This document shows positions 56,031 through 64,000 of a stretch of 64,000 nucleotides of DNA, piece by piece. The stretch's first letter is position 1; the number at the start of each line of letters is the position of its first letter. The notes under the pieces were generated by a model that ran no database searches, was not told the origin of the DNA, and was given only the letters and a program-made list of their open reading frames with translations. Position numbers and translations under genes: made by a program. The DNA comes from Anaerolineales bacterium (GTDB taxonomy: Bacteria > Chloroflexota > Anaerolineae > 4572-78 > J111): assembly GCA_015075405.1 (NCBI GenBank), contig JABTUK010000006.1, positions 186,001 to 250,000 of the forward strand, written 5' to 3'.

Positions 56031-58841
56031 TTATAACCGCGAGAGCGCCTCGCGGTAGGCATTCAGGGCGCTTTGTAAGCGCCCGTCGCGCATCATGGCA
56101 TCGCCCATTAGCTGGAACAAAAGATAATTGGTGGGATGGGCTTTGATACTTTGCTGCATGTCCTCGATGATTTTGTCCAGGTAAATGCCGCGCGATACCA
56201 ACGCATCGTAAATGCGGACCGCTTCATCCAGATTGCCTTTGTCGCGGGTGGTGCGGGCCAGTTGAAGCTGCTCGGCGGCGTCAGCCGGAATATCAGGCGT
56301 AGAAACCACCGTCTGAGCGTAGACCGGTTGAGCCGCCAAGCGGGGCGCCGCCACTTGAACGGGTGGAGGCATGGACACAATGGGGACAGACACGGGCTGT
56401 TCTTCGTCCACTTCGCGCAGCTTTTGCAGCCAATCGGGGATGCCGGTGGGGGCAGCTTCGATTGGTTCGCTGACAGGCTCGGGTAAGGGTTCTGGTTCCG
56501 GTTCAGAGATAGGTTCCGGTGCTTCCGGCTCGATCACCTCTTCGACGATCTCTATCGGTTCAACCGCCTCGGCTTCTTCCTCAGCCTCTTCTTCGCGCAG
56601 CCAGTCTGGCAGACCTTCTTCGTCAATGATGCCGTCGGCCAGGGGGCTGCTTGAGATTGTCGCTGTTACCGGCTCGGGCGTTTCCTCAAACGAGAGGGCT
56701 TCTTCAGGGGCTTCATCCTGAATTTCTTGCAGCCAATCGGGCAGCTCATCGGCCACCACCTCGGGCAAAGGTTCTGGGCTGGGTTCCGAGGGTTCGAAAG
56801 GTTCGTCAAGATTGAATTCTTCCTCCCTCAACCAATCGGGCAACCCTTCCTCGATGACCATTTGTTCATCATCTTCAGCCGTTTCGGACAGGGGTTCTAG
56901 AGCTTCAAATTCCAGCGGGGTGGTCTCTTCTTGAACATCCCGCAGCCAACCGGGTAGCTCATCGCCCACACCTTCGCCGGTTGATTCAGGGGATAGGTTA
57001 AATTCGGTAACCAGCGGTTGGCCGATGGCCTCAGAAGTTTCCCGCCCATTCTGCTCCTGCACTTCTTTCAGCCAGGACGGCAAATCCTCTTCATCAAACG
57101 CTTCTAACTCTTCATCGCTTAAGGGGGTAGCAGCAAAGGTGGACTCCTCCGCCACTGAGTCGACAATGGGCCTGGGGGGGAGCACCAAATTATCTTCAAG
57201 ATTGCTAACTTCAACCTCTCGCAGCCAGTCCGGTAAATCCTCGTCGCTTTCCAACTCGTCCAGCTCAGGGGGAACGGCTTCAAAGCCGGCCTGGGTTAAA
57301 ACTACATCCTCAGCGTCGCCTGTTTCGACTTCGCGTAACCAATCTGGTAAGTCTTCGTCAACCACCATTTTGTCAGCATCTAAAGCAGCAGGAACGGGTG
57401 CGCTTGCTTCCGGTTCTGGGCCGGGTTCGACCTCCTCGGCGGCTTCACGCAGCCAATCGGGTAAATCGTCGGCAACGATCATCTTGTCTTCGGCCAGGGA
57501 GGGGGGCGAAGGGGGGGCGGCGATAAAATCGGGTTCGGGCGGTAAGGGAGGTTCCACAGCCAGGTCAGACTCCTCGGCGATCTCTTGCAGCCAGTCCGGC
57601 AACTCTCCTTCGACAACCATCTGGTCAGTGGTGGCAGAGACGACACTGGGTTCTGCTGCCGGCGGCAACTCAGAGGCAGTTTCTTCTTCGGCCAGGTCTT
57701 GCAGCCAGTCGGGCAAATCTTCCTCAACCACCATTTTGTCCGCAGTGAAGGAGGGTGGGGCTGCTTCGGGAAGAGGGGCCGGAGCCTCAAAATCGGCCTT
57801 GACCGGTTCGATTTCTTCAACCGGGGGTCTGGCCTCGTCGTCGGCAATATCTCGTAACCAGTCGGGCAGGTCCTCCTCAACGACCATCTTATCTTCCTCA
57901 GGGACCAATGCGCTGGTCGAGGGCGGCGTGAACGCTTCTTCGGGCGTGGGGGCTACGGAGCTGTCGTCGGCCATCTCTTGCAGCCAATCGGGCAGCTCTT
58001 CTTCAACCACCAGCATGTCGTCCTCTTTGGCCGCGACCGGAGAGGGAACCGGAGGTTCGGGTTCGCTGACAGGCCAGTTCATTTCACTTGCCTCAGCTTC
58101 GGCGACATCGTCGGCAATTTCCTGGAGCCAGTCGGGCAAATCTGACTCAACCACCATTTTATCGTCGCTGAACGAGGTGCTGGGCAGCGGCGCAGGCGCT
58201 TCTTCGGCGGGGGGTTGCGCGCCCAGCTTATTACGGATGATTTCTTCGCTGGAGGTGGCAATAAGCCAATCACGGGCCGACATGCCCCCGGACCCTTCGG
58301 GCCGTTCTTCGTCAACTGCACCCAGGTCAATCCCCTCCTCGGCCAACAGGCGTTCCCAATCCGACATACCCTCGTCGCTGGCCGGAGCAGGGGCAGGCGA
58401 AGGAGAAGGAGGCGCAGGCGGCTCTTCGGCGGGGGGTTGCGCGCCCAGTTTGTTGCGGATAATCTCTTCGCTGGAGGTGGAGATGAGCCAATCACGGGCG
58501 GACATGCCGCTTGAGCCTTCGGGGCGTTCTTCGGCGACTGAACCGAGGTCAATGCCTTCCTCGGCCAGCAAACGCTCCAGGTCCGATAGACCTTCCTCGG
58601 CTTGGGCTGCTGGTTGAGCCGGCGGAGGTGAGGGCGGCTCTGCCGGTTTTTTTTCTTGAGTCACACCCTGTCCGGCCCGGATGGATTTGAGCCAGGCTGG
58701 GGTATTCTCCTCGGTCAACGAACTGCCGCTGCTGCCGGCCGAGGTGGCCAGCCGCATCCAATCCGGGGTTGGGCCATCAACCGGCGACTCAATCTCGTTG
58801 CCCTCAGTCTCGTCCTTGGGGTTTTTATTTACATCGTCCAT
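56031..58841 (-). CDS. Acidic PDWL-repeat protein with C-terminal TPR
   Basis: Start ATG 58841 (MDDVNKNPKDETEGNEIESP) is tentative because the Shine-Dalgarno is weak. About 936 residues, very acidic, Pro-rich and without membrane segments. Fourteen copies of a motif with core (L/I)P(D/S/G)WL, most often VVEEDLPDWLQEIADD, recur every 40-70 residues, plus PTPDWM and NTPAWL near the N-terminus. Two ~90-residue direct repeats (SDLERLLAEEGIDLGSVAEE ... NKLGAQPPAEE) lie near residues 85-230. The last 110 residues are TPR-like (QLQLARTTRDKGNLDEAVRI, LMGDAMMRDGRLQSALNAYR). Looks like a disordered multivalent scaffold. Function unknown. Confidence 0.88.
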   Translation of the reverse strand: MDDVNKNPKDETEGNEIESPVDGPTPDWMRLATSAGSSGSSLTEENTPAWLKSIRAGQGVTQEKKPAEPPSPPPAQPAAQAEEGLSDLERLLAEEGIDLGSVAEERPEGSSGMSARDWLISTSSEEIIRNKLGAQPPAEEPPAPPSPSPAPAPASDEGMSDWERLLAEEGIDLGAVDEERPEGSGGMSARDWLIATSSEEIIRNKLGAQPPAEEAPAPLPSTSFSDDKMVVESDLPDWLQEIADDVAEAEASEMNWPVSEPEPPVPSPVAAKEDDMLVVEEELPDWLQEMADDSSVAPTPEEAFTPPSTSALVPEEDKMVVEEDLPDWLRDIADDEARPPVEEIEPVKADFEAPAPLPEAAPPSFTADKMVVEEDLPDWLQDLAEEETASELPPAAEPSVVSATTDQMVVEGELPDWLQEIAEESDLAVEPPLPPEPDFIAAPPSPPSLAEDKMIVADDLPDWLREAAEEVEPGPEPEASAPVPAALDADKMVVDEDLPDWLREVETGDAEDVVLTQAGFEAVPPELDELESDEDLPDWLREVEVSNLEDNLVLPPRPIVDSVAEESTFAATPLSDEELEAFDEEDLPSWLKEVQEQNGRETSEAIGQPLVTEFNLSPESTGEGVGDELPGWLRDVQEETTPLEFEALEPLSETAEDDEQMVIEEGLPDWLREEEFNLDEPFEPSEPSPEPLPEVVADELPDWLQEIQDEAPEEALSFEETPEPVTATISSSPLADGIIDEEGLPDWLREEEAEEEAEAVEPIEIVEEVIEPEAPEPISEPEPEPLPEPVSEPIEAAPTGIPDWLQKLREVDEEQPVSVPIVSMPPPVQVAAPRLAAQPVYAQTVVSTPDIPADAAEQLQLARTTRDKGNLDEAVRIYDALVSRGIYLDKIIEDMQQSIKAHPTNYLLFQLMGDAMMRDGRLQSALNAYREALSRL

Positions 58842-59036
58842 AATTGTTACACTTACCCAGGAGTATAAAATTGACCGGCCCTGAACCACTGTTCGCTCCG
58901 GTAGAAACTACTCATCAATTTGATGCAAGGTTTTGAAACAGGATTTATTAGACCGGAATCGCCACTATTGCCATTATGCCACAAAAGGGTAAAAATAACA
59001 AGACATAAGAGAGTTTTGCAACATTAATCCTAACAG

Positions 59037-59063
59037 AAAGAGCCGGGGCTGCCCCGGCTCTTT
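59037..59063. terminator. Terminator between PDWL gene and small ORF
   Basis: Stem aaagagccgggg / ccccggctcttt with a 3-base loop; T run on both strands. It would end the small minus-strand gene at 59139. Confidence 0.8.
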
Positions 59064-59138
59064 TACTCCCCACCCGACCCTATTTTTATCCTTCTGAAAG
59101 CTCCCAACTTTCAAGAAGGGCGGTCAACGTTAATGATA

Positions 59139-59348
59139 TTATCGTCTACCCCGGCGTACAATCAGCTCCGTCGAGTAGCGCTGGACTTCAAACATATCCG
59201 GTACTCGCTGAAAAATCCAGGCAATCTGGCTCAGGCTGCGTTCATCGCCCACAATACAGACTGCTTCTTGCCGGCCATGATAAACCTCCCGCCCAACATC
59301 CTGAGCCGTCACCGCCGGAAAACGCATATTGGCGATAACTACCATCAC
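59139..59348 (-). CDS. 69-residue hypothetical protein
   Basis: Start ATG 59348 with gaggt eight bases upstream. Product MMVVIANMRFPAVTAQDVGR EVY... is alpha/beta in appearance, with VCIVGDERSLSQIAWIFQRV in the middle and a basic end (IVRRGRR). A terminator follows in the right direction. Family not recognised. Between 58842 and 59138 I see only the leader of the PDWL gene and the terminator. Confidence 0.5.
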   Translation of the reverse strand: MMVVIANMRFPAVTAQDVGREVYHGRQEAVCIVGDERSLSQIAWIFQRVPDMFEVQRYSTELIVRRGRR

Positions 59349-59452
59349 TCGTTTACCTCAGATGTATTACATCAATGGTTAAATTATAACATACCCGCCT
59401 CCGTCCGGCTGTGTCTGAAAGCACACCGAGCTTGTGCGTTACGACACATAAC

Positions 59453-59485
59453 AAAAAGAGCGCAAACCAGAGTTCGCGCTCTTTT
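59453..59485 (-). terminator. Terminator downstream of phoU
   Basis: Stem aaaagagcg / cgctctttt on either side of caaaccagagttcg; T runs on both strands. It closes the phosphate operon. Confidence 0.85.
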
Positions 59486-59510
59486 GCTGAGTTGACTTCT
59501 GCTTTTTAGC

Positions 59511-60182
59511 TCAAGCCGTTTCGATAGGCATGCTAAATTCGATAACCTCGCCGGTAACGGTAAAAATGACCCGCTCACAAATGTTACCCACCCGGTCGGC
59601 GGTGCGTTCCAGGTTATGAGCGGCCCACATCAGGTAGGTTGCCTGGTCCATATCCTGCGGGTTTTTCATAATCAGGGTGATCAGTTCCCGGTAAACCTGG
59701 TTGTATAAATCATCCACCTCATCATCTTCAAGGGGGATGGTGCGAGCCAGGTCAACATCGCGGTTGATAAAAGCTTCGAGCGCCCGGTGCAACATATCGC
59801 GTGCTTTCTCAGCCATGCGGGGAATATCTACCAGTGGTTTAATCAATTCGCCCGGTCCAATCATCAAATTGATTTTGGCAATGCCTTTGGCATAATCGCC
59901 GATTCGTTCCAACTCCGAGGCAATATCCAGAATGGCCGCCAAGTCGCGCACATCGCCGGCCATAGGTTGCTGGGTGGCAATCAAGGTGAGCGTGTTGTGC
60001 TCGATGGCCAGCCGTTTTTCATTGACGCGTTGGTCATAGGCAATCAAACGCTGCGAGCCGGCCATGTCCCGCCGCTTAAGCACGTCAACGGCGTCGGTTA
60101 ACATACTTTCGACCATGCTGCCTAACAACAAAATGTCTTCATGCAGACGGTGCAGATCGCGGTGAAAACTCTCTCTGAGCAT
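59511..60182 (-). CDS. phoU: PhoU-family phosphate signalling protein (copy 1)
   Basis: A 223-residue helical PhoU. The duplicated three-helix bundles show MAGDVRDLAAILDIASELER (ExxxD-type metal motif) near residues 75-95 and TYLMWAAHNLERTADRVGNI near 185-205. PhoU links the Pst transporter to the PhoR-type kinase and represses uptake under phosphate excess. It is the last gene of the pst operon here. Sequence differs strongly from the copy at 60219. Confidence 0.93.
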   Translation of the reverse strand: MLRESFHRDLHRLHEDILLLGSMVESMLTDAVDVLKRRDMAGSQRLIAYDQRVNEKRLAIEHNTLTLIATQQPMAGDVRDLAAILDIASELERIGDYAKGIAKINLMIGPGELIKPLVDIPRMAEKARDMLHRALEAFINRDVDLARTIPLEDDEVDDLYNQVYRELITLIMKNPQDMDQATYLMWAAHNLERTADRVGNICERVIFTVTGEVIEFSMPIETA

Positions 60183-60218
60183 TTTTACTTCCTTTCAAAT
60201 AGACTGGAATGGGGCAGG

Positions 60219-60887
60219 TTAAACCCCGCTCCCGTTTAACTCTTTCAACTCGCCGGTGACGGCAAAAATAACCCACTCACAAATATTAACCACCCGATCG
60301 GCGGTGCGTTCCAGGTTGTGAGCCACCCGTGAAAGAGAGGAAACCTGGTGGGTGCTGGCCGGATCGTTTTTGATAACGCTGACCAGAGCTTGATAGACCT
60401 CGCTATAAAGCCGGTCCATGTCTTCGTCGCGGGCCGGAATGGTCCGGGCCAGAGCCACATCCCGTTGGGCCAGAGCCAGTAACGCCTGGCGCAGCATGTC
60501 CCGCCCGCAGTCGCCCATGCGCGGGATGATTTGTGGGAACGGTTCAGGCAGCGGCTGCTCGGCTAAATTGAGAGTGGTTTGGGCGATACTGGCGGCATAA
60601 CTGCCCATCCGTTCAAGCTCGGCAGCTACTTCCAGCACGGCGACGAGCGTGCGTAAATCGCTGGCGACCGGCTGCTGCGTGGCAATTTGAGACAACGTTT
60701 CGGCCTCCAGGGCCGCCCGTTTGCCGGCAATGAGGCAGTTGTCGCTCAATAACTGCGAGGCGCCGGGCAAATCCTGGCGCAGCAACGCCTCGACGGCTGC
60801 GCCCAGGGTTGTATCCACCATGTCCCCCAATAGCAGCACTTCCGTTTGCAAGGTTTGTAACTTTTGTTCAAAAGTTTGCCGTAGCAC
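60219..60887 (-). CDS. phoU: PhoU-family phosphate signalling protein (copy 2)
   Basis: A 222-residue PhoU paralog starting at GTG 60887, one base after the arsC stop. VASDLRTLVAVLEVAAELER and VSSLSRVAHNLERTADRVVN are the two metal motifs. The same start MLR..F, length and end NICE.VIF.VTGE are shared with copy 1, so the pair arose by tandem duplication. Possibly a heterodimer or one copy sensing another ligand. Confidence 0.92.
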   Translation of the reverse strand: MLRQTFEQKLQTLQTEVLLLGDMVDTTLGAAVEALLRQDLPGASQLLSDNCLIAGKRAALEAETLSQIATQQPVASDLRTLVAVLEVAAELERMGSYAASIAQTTLNLAEQPLPEPFPQIIPRMGDCGRDMLRQALLALAQRDVALARTIPARDEDMDRLYSEVYQALVSVIKNDPASTHQVSSLSRVAHNLERTADRVVNICEWVIFAVTGELKELNGSGV

Positions 60888-60888
60888 C

Positions 60889-61335
60889 TCAAACAGCCTC
60901 AGACGATTCCGGCAATTCTACGGTTGCCAGGTAATCGAAGACCCGTTGGCGGATGTCATCCCGCACGGCTCGAAAGACCGCCAATTGTTCCTCCGGACTG
61001 CCGGTTGCTTTGGCCGGGTCGGGAAAGCTGAGATGAGCTTTATGCCCCTGCCCCAGCCACACCGGGCAATCTTCGGCGGCGTCATCACACACGGTTATCA
61101 CAACATCGGGGCCAATGTAGCGAAACTCCTCGACCGATTTGGAACGGTGGCGTGAGATGTCAATATCAAACTCAGCCATGACCTGAATCGCCAGCGGATG
61201 GACATAGCCCGCCGGGTTGGTTCCGGCCGAGTAAGCCTCCCATTCATCACCCAAAAAGTAATTGACCAGCCCTTCGGCCATTTGACTCCGGCACGAGTTG
61301 CCGGTGCAGAGAAAGAGCACTTGTTTAGTAGACAT
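60889..61335 (-). CDS. arsC: ArsC-type arsenate reductase / low-Mr phosphatase
   Basis: Start ATG 61335 (MSTKQVLFLCTGNSCRSQMA) with gaaagg eight bases upstream; the longer frame reads through a repeat. 148 residues. FLCTGNSCRSQ is the CX5R loop. Second-half cysteines in VITVCDDAAEDCPVW fit thioredoxin-linked arsenate reductases. It converts arsenate to arsenite. In a phosphate operon it would guard against arsenate taken up by Pst. A protein tyrosine phosphatase role is less likely. Confidence 0.92.
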   Translation of the reverse strand: MSTKQVLFLCTGNSCRSQMAEGLVNYFLGDEWEAYSAGTNPAGYVHPLAIQVMAEFDIDISRHRSKSVEEFRYIGPDVVITVCDDAAEDCPVWLGQGHKAHLSFPDPAKATGSPEEQLAVFRAVRDDIRQRVFDYLATVELPESSEAV

Positions 61336-61350
61336 TGGCTTTACCTTTCG

Positions 61351-61432
61351 TGCAGGGGTGCAGGGGAGCGGGGGTGCAGGGGAGAAATTTATCTTCTTTC
61401 TCCCCTGCACCCCTGCCCCTCTGCTCCCCCGC
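61351..61432. repeat. GCAGGGGA octamer inverted repeat
   Basis: Left gtgcaggggtgcaggggagc and gggggtgcagggga, right tcccctgcacccctgcccct. It lies between pstB and arsC. Confidence 0.75.
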
Positions 61433-61436
61433 TGCT

Positions 61437-62231
61437 TTACCCAAATCGTCCGGTAATATAATCCTCAGTTCGTTTATCCTTGGGATTGGTGAAAAGTTCC
61501 TGGGTGGGGCCGTATTCCACCAGCGCCCCGGCCCGGTCGTTACGATCCATCAAGTAGTAAGCGGTGTAATCGGAAGCGCGGGCGGCCTGCTGCATATTGT
61601 GGGTGACAATGACGATGGTGTAGTTCTGAACCAGCTCGCGCATCAAATCTTCAATCTTGAGGGTGGCGATGGGGTCCAGAGCCGAGCAAGGTTCATCCAT
61701 CAGGATAATATCGGGTTTGACGGCAATGGCCCGGGCGATGCACAAACGCTGCTGCTGTCCCCCCGATAGCCCCAGACCGCTTTGTTGTAATTTATCTTTC
61801 ACTTCATCCCACAGTGCCGCCTGCCGCAGCGATTGCTCTACCAGGTCGTCCATATTGCCCTTGAAGCCATTGATCCGCGCCCCCCAGGCCACATTCTCAT
61901 AAATGGATTTGGGGAAGGGGTTAGGCTTTTGGAAAACCATCCCAATCCGCCGCCGCACTTCCACCGGGTCAACGGAGGAGTCATAAAGATTACGGCCATG
62001 ATACAAAATTTTGCCCTTCACGTACGCGCCGGGAATCAGGTCGTTCATCCGATTGAGCGAGCGCAGCACGGTGCTTTTGCCGCAGCCCGAAGGGCCGATA
62101 AAAGCGGTGATTTTTTGCCGCTCAATTTTTAAGCTGACATCTTTGACCGCCCGAAAACTGCCGTAGAAACAATGAAGGTCCTGCAATTCCAGGGCATATT
62201 TTCCATTGCTTGAAAGCTTGTTCTCACTCAC
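61437..62231 (-). CDS. pstB: Phosphate ABC transporter ATP-binding protein
   Basis: A 264-residue ATPase starting at GTG 62231, overlapping the permease stop (GTGA). Walker A FIGPSGCGKSTVLRSLNRMN, Q-loop MVFQKPNPFPKSIYENV, signature LGLSGGQQQRLCIARAIAVK, Walker B IILMDEPCSALDPIATLKIE and switch VTHNMQQAARASDYT match PstB. It energises phosphate import. Confidence 0.97.
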   Translation of the reverse strand: MSENKLSSNGKYALELQDLHCFYGSFRAVKDVSLKIERQKITAFIGPSGCGKSTVLRSLNRMNDLIPGAYVKGKILYHGRNLYDSSVDPVEVRRRIGMVFQKPNPFPKSIYENVAWGARINGFKGNMDDLVEQSLRQAALWDEVKDKLQQSGLGLSGGQQQRLCIARAIAVKPDIILMDEPCSALDPIATLKIEDLMRELVQNYTIVIVTHNMQQAARASDYTAYYLMDRNDRAGALVEYGPTQELFTNPKDKRTEDYITGRFG

Positions 62232-64000
62232 GAGAGCCTCCTGCTGTAGCGATTGCGTAGGATAATTGCCAGCGCGTTCATAGATAGAAGCAAAACCAGC
62301 AAAACAACAATGGCTGCCGCCGCAATATTGCGAAACTCAGCCTGCGGGCGGGCCGTCCATTGATAAATTTGAATGGGTAAGGTGGTGAATTTGGAAAAAA
62401 TACCATCGGGGTCAATGGTGATAAAGGTGGAAGCGCCGACCACCACCAGGGGGGCGGTTTCACCCATGGCCCGCGACACGGCCAGGATGGTGCCGGTGAG
62501 AATACCGGGGATGGCATTGGGCAGCACATGCGCCCAGATGGTTTGCCACTTTGTCGCGCCCAGAGCCATGCCGGCCTGGCGCAGCGACAGCGGCACCGCC
62601 CGAATCGCCTCCTGGGCGTTGATGATAATCACCGGCAGAATGAGCAGGGCCAGGGTCAGCCCGGCGGAGATGATAGTGCGGCCATTGGCGGTGGTAGGGT
62701 CAGCCGCTGCGCTCAGGGCCGCTCCACTGGTAAACGGTTCAAACAGCCGCACAAAAATAGCCAGCCCCAGAATACCGTAGATAATCGAGGGCACCCCGGC
62801 CAGGTTGTTGATATTGGTTTGAATGATGGTGTTGACTCGGCGTAATAAAGGATTGGCCGTGCCGGTAGCGTATTCCTCCAGGTAGATAGCTGCGCCAACG
62901 CCAATGGGGAAAGCGACCAGAATGGTAATGGCAATGGTCCACAACGAGCCGAGAATGGCGGTGCGGATACCGGCCAGGGTTGGGTCGCTGGCTTGAGGTT
63001 TGCGCACAAAATCGGGGGTTATCCAGGAGCGAAATTCAACCTCGGCATTGGGGAATTTCTCGGCGGCCTCAGCCACAATCGCTTCCTGCTTGAACAGCGA
63101 GTCAATCAACGGCCAGGTATCCACCACTTTGGGGGCAACGACAAGTTCCTGAACCAGCGCATACATGTTTTCCTGGTCACGGGCCGGCAGGCTGCAACGC
63201 GCCGGTGGTTTGTCCCCGGCGCACTCCTGAGCGTGCTTGTCTGGGTCGAGCGTCAGGAATTTATCCTCGTAGAAAAGCTGCTCATTTTCCAATTGGCGCA
63301 GTTTGCCTTTGGAAACGAGTGGTTTTTTCCCCTGCGGGTCCTGAGTGGTGGCGATAATTTCTACCAGATCATCTTTCGGCAGGTCGGCCAATTCAACCCC
63401 GCCATAAATCGTTTCGGTGAAGAAATCCAGGGTGCCGCTGTCGGCCCCCGGAATATAGCGCTCGATGGGGGTGCTGGGCCAACTGGGGTCAACATCCGAC
63501 CAATTTTTGGCATCGGTAAAGATTTGTTGCAGTTGCTCAACCGTTACATTTTTTAGAAAGGTGTTTTCTCTGCTGACGACCACCACCAGCGCATCGGTTC
63601 CGACGCGAAACTCGGCCACGTCCAAACCCTTGCCCCGGCAGGCGGCGCGCTCAAGGGTGTTGATGGCCCGGCTGGCATTAGCAATATCCACTTTGCCTTC
63701 GACGCAAAACTGCCGCAGGCCACCGGTGGTGCCAATATTGGCAACCGTAATTTCCCCGCTGTAACCTGCTTCGGTAAAACGGGTCGCCAGCCGGTCGGTC
63801 AAAGGAAAAACGGTCGAGCTGCCGGCCACCAAAACTTTGCCTTCCACCGCGGCCGGATTGACCACAGGCAAGGCGGTCCCGGTCTGATTTTGCGCATTTA
63901 GCCAGGTGGCTCTGGCGCTGTCCAGGGAATCGGTTGTGGCCGCAAAGTAGCCCACATCGTCAATCTCGTCGTTGACGTGGGTCAGATAATAATTGATAAA
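62228..64000 (-). CDS. pstA: PstS-like domain fused to PstA permease (5' end outside window)
   Basis: The frame is open to the right edge; about 590 residues are visible. It begins FINYYLTHVNDEIDDVGYFA, which looks like the C-terminal end of a phosphate-binding (PstS) domain. A second PstS-like part follows: LVAGSSTVFPLTDRLATRF, NIGTTGGLRQFCVEGKVDIA, ANASRAINTLE and RYIPGADSGTLDFFTE. After about 110 less typical residues comes PstA: RTAILGSLWTIAITILVAFP, GVGAAIYLEEYA, NNLAGVPSIIYGILGLAIFV, AVPLSLRQAGMALGATKWQT (EAA loop) and GETAPLVVVGAS. Binding protein and permease are normally separate. The missing first PstA helix should lie upstream. pstB follows with overlapping stop and start. Confidence 0.88.
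   Translation of the reverse strand, partial: FINYYLTHVNDEIDDVGYFAATTDSLDSARATWLNAQNQTGTALPVVNPAAVEGKVLVAGSSTVFPLTDRLATRFTEAGYSGEITVANIGTTGGLRQFCVEGKVDIANASRAINTLERAACRGKGLDVAEFRVGTDALVVVVSRENTFLKNVTVEQLQQIFTDAKNWSDVDPSWPSTPIERYIPGADSGTLDFFTETIYGGVELADLPKDDLVEIIATTQDPQGKKPLVSKGKLRQLENEQLFYEDKFLTLDPDKHAQECAGDKPPARCSLPARDQENMYALVQELVVAPKVVDTWPLIDSLFKQEAIVAEAAEKFPNAEVEFRSWITPDFVRKPQASDPTLAGIRTAILGSLWTIAITILVAFPIGVGAAIYLEEYATGTANPLLRRVNTIIQTNINNLAGVPSIIYGILGLAIFVRLFEPFTSGAALSAAADPTTANGRTIISAGLTLALLILPVIIINAQEAIRAVPLSLRQAGMALGATKWQTIWAHVLPNAIPGILTGTILAVSRAMGETAPLVVVGASTFITIDPDGIFSKFTTLPIQIYQWTARPQAEFRNIAAAAIVVLLVLLLSMNALAIILRNRYSRRLS

Noticed and set aside
57025..58617. 530-aa open frame on the plus strand
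   Set aside because: Antisense to the PDWL-repeat gene; Ser-rich composition arises from reverse reading of Asp/Glu/Pro codons. No family similarity and no initiation signal.
61336..61410. N-terminal extension of ArsC
   Set aside because: Encoded by the octamer repeat; ATG 61335 has a Shine-Dalgarno and the family start.
1..64000. tRNA or rRNA genes
   Set aside because: No cloverleaf with a GTTCGA-type T arm in proper context was recognised by eye, and no rRNA-like sequence. A tRNAscan run would settle this.
1..64000. Complete insertion sequence or prophage
   Set aside because: No transposase, integrase or phage structural protein seen among the reading frames; mobile DNA here is limited to short non-autonomous elements.

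Overview
The window reads as chromosome of a Chloroflexota bacterium, probably class Anaerolineae. The evidence is protein style and context: MalT/LuxR-type ATPases, a kinase-ATPase-TPR fusion, DUF433/RelE/HEPN-MNT modules, an FeS-NrfD fusion, G+C-rich coding DNA, and a very high load of short palindromic intergenic repeats. This placement is inference; no rRNA or tRNA gene was seen.

Layout. 1-3645: the end of a Cys/Met PLP enzyme, two hypothetical genes, a DUF433 antitoxin with a collapsed toxin, and an aldo/keto reductase. 3851-6610: a LuxR/MalT-type regulator. 6630-16515 (all minus): a methyltransferase, an FeS-NrfD fusion, dodecin, PAP2 phosphatase, a RelE-type toxin-antitoxin pair, a molybdopterin oxidoreductase and an MBL-rhodanese persulfide-dioxygenase-like protein. 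16779-28077: acyl-CoA dehydrogenase, DUF4013 protein, amidohydrolase, CBS protein, URO-D protein, kinase-ATPase-TPR protein and a MaoC/phosphotransacylase fusion. 28564-29896: a NarL-type two-component pair. 30185-37267: a Calvin-Benson operon (red-type Form I RuBisCO large and small subunits, CbbX, phosphoribulokinase, class II FBPase, ribulose-phosphate epimerase, a 65-aa unknown, class II aldolase). 37495-52295: HTH-like protein, B12/radical SAM protein, adenylate cyclase, AarF kinase, SppA, HEPN/MNT pair, nucleoside phosphorylase, DUF4304, K+ channel, cysteine desulfurase with MnmA, and small membrane proteins including YtxH. 52304-58841 (minus): NAD(P)HX repair enzyme, small membrane protein, beta-solenoid-like protein, NDK and a 936-aa PDWL-repeat protein. 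59139-64000 (minus): phosphate cluster with two PhoU paralogs, ArsC, PstB and a PstS-domain/PstA fusion that runs off the window.

How it may work together. A cytoplasm-facing molybdoenzyme with an FeS-NrfD quinone anchor beside a persulfide-dioxygenase-like enzyme would fit oxidation of sulfane sulfur to sulfite and then sulfate, feeding electrons to the quinone pool. Together with the complete core Calvin operon 14 kb away this suggests a facultative sulfur-oxidising autotroph (inference).

The most unusual feature is repeat biology. More than 20 loci hold short runs of a 7- or 8-bp unit facing an inverted run of the same unit. The heptamer differs between loci but the architecture is the same. 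Several of them lie in frame inside protein genes (LuxR regulator, molybdopterin oxidoreductase, FeS-NrfD, amidohydrolase), and others form the last codons of rbcS and cbbX. Separate MITE-like families with terminal inverted repeats occur in 2-4 copies each. A second notable site is a four-repeat, 11-bp-period Pho-box-like array at 52488-52531 that faces only a short non-coding stretch ending in a terminator, a candidate phosphate-regulated small RNA.
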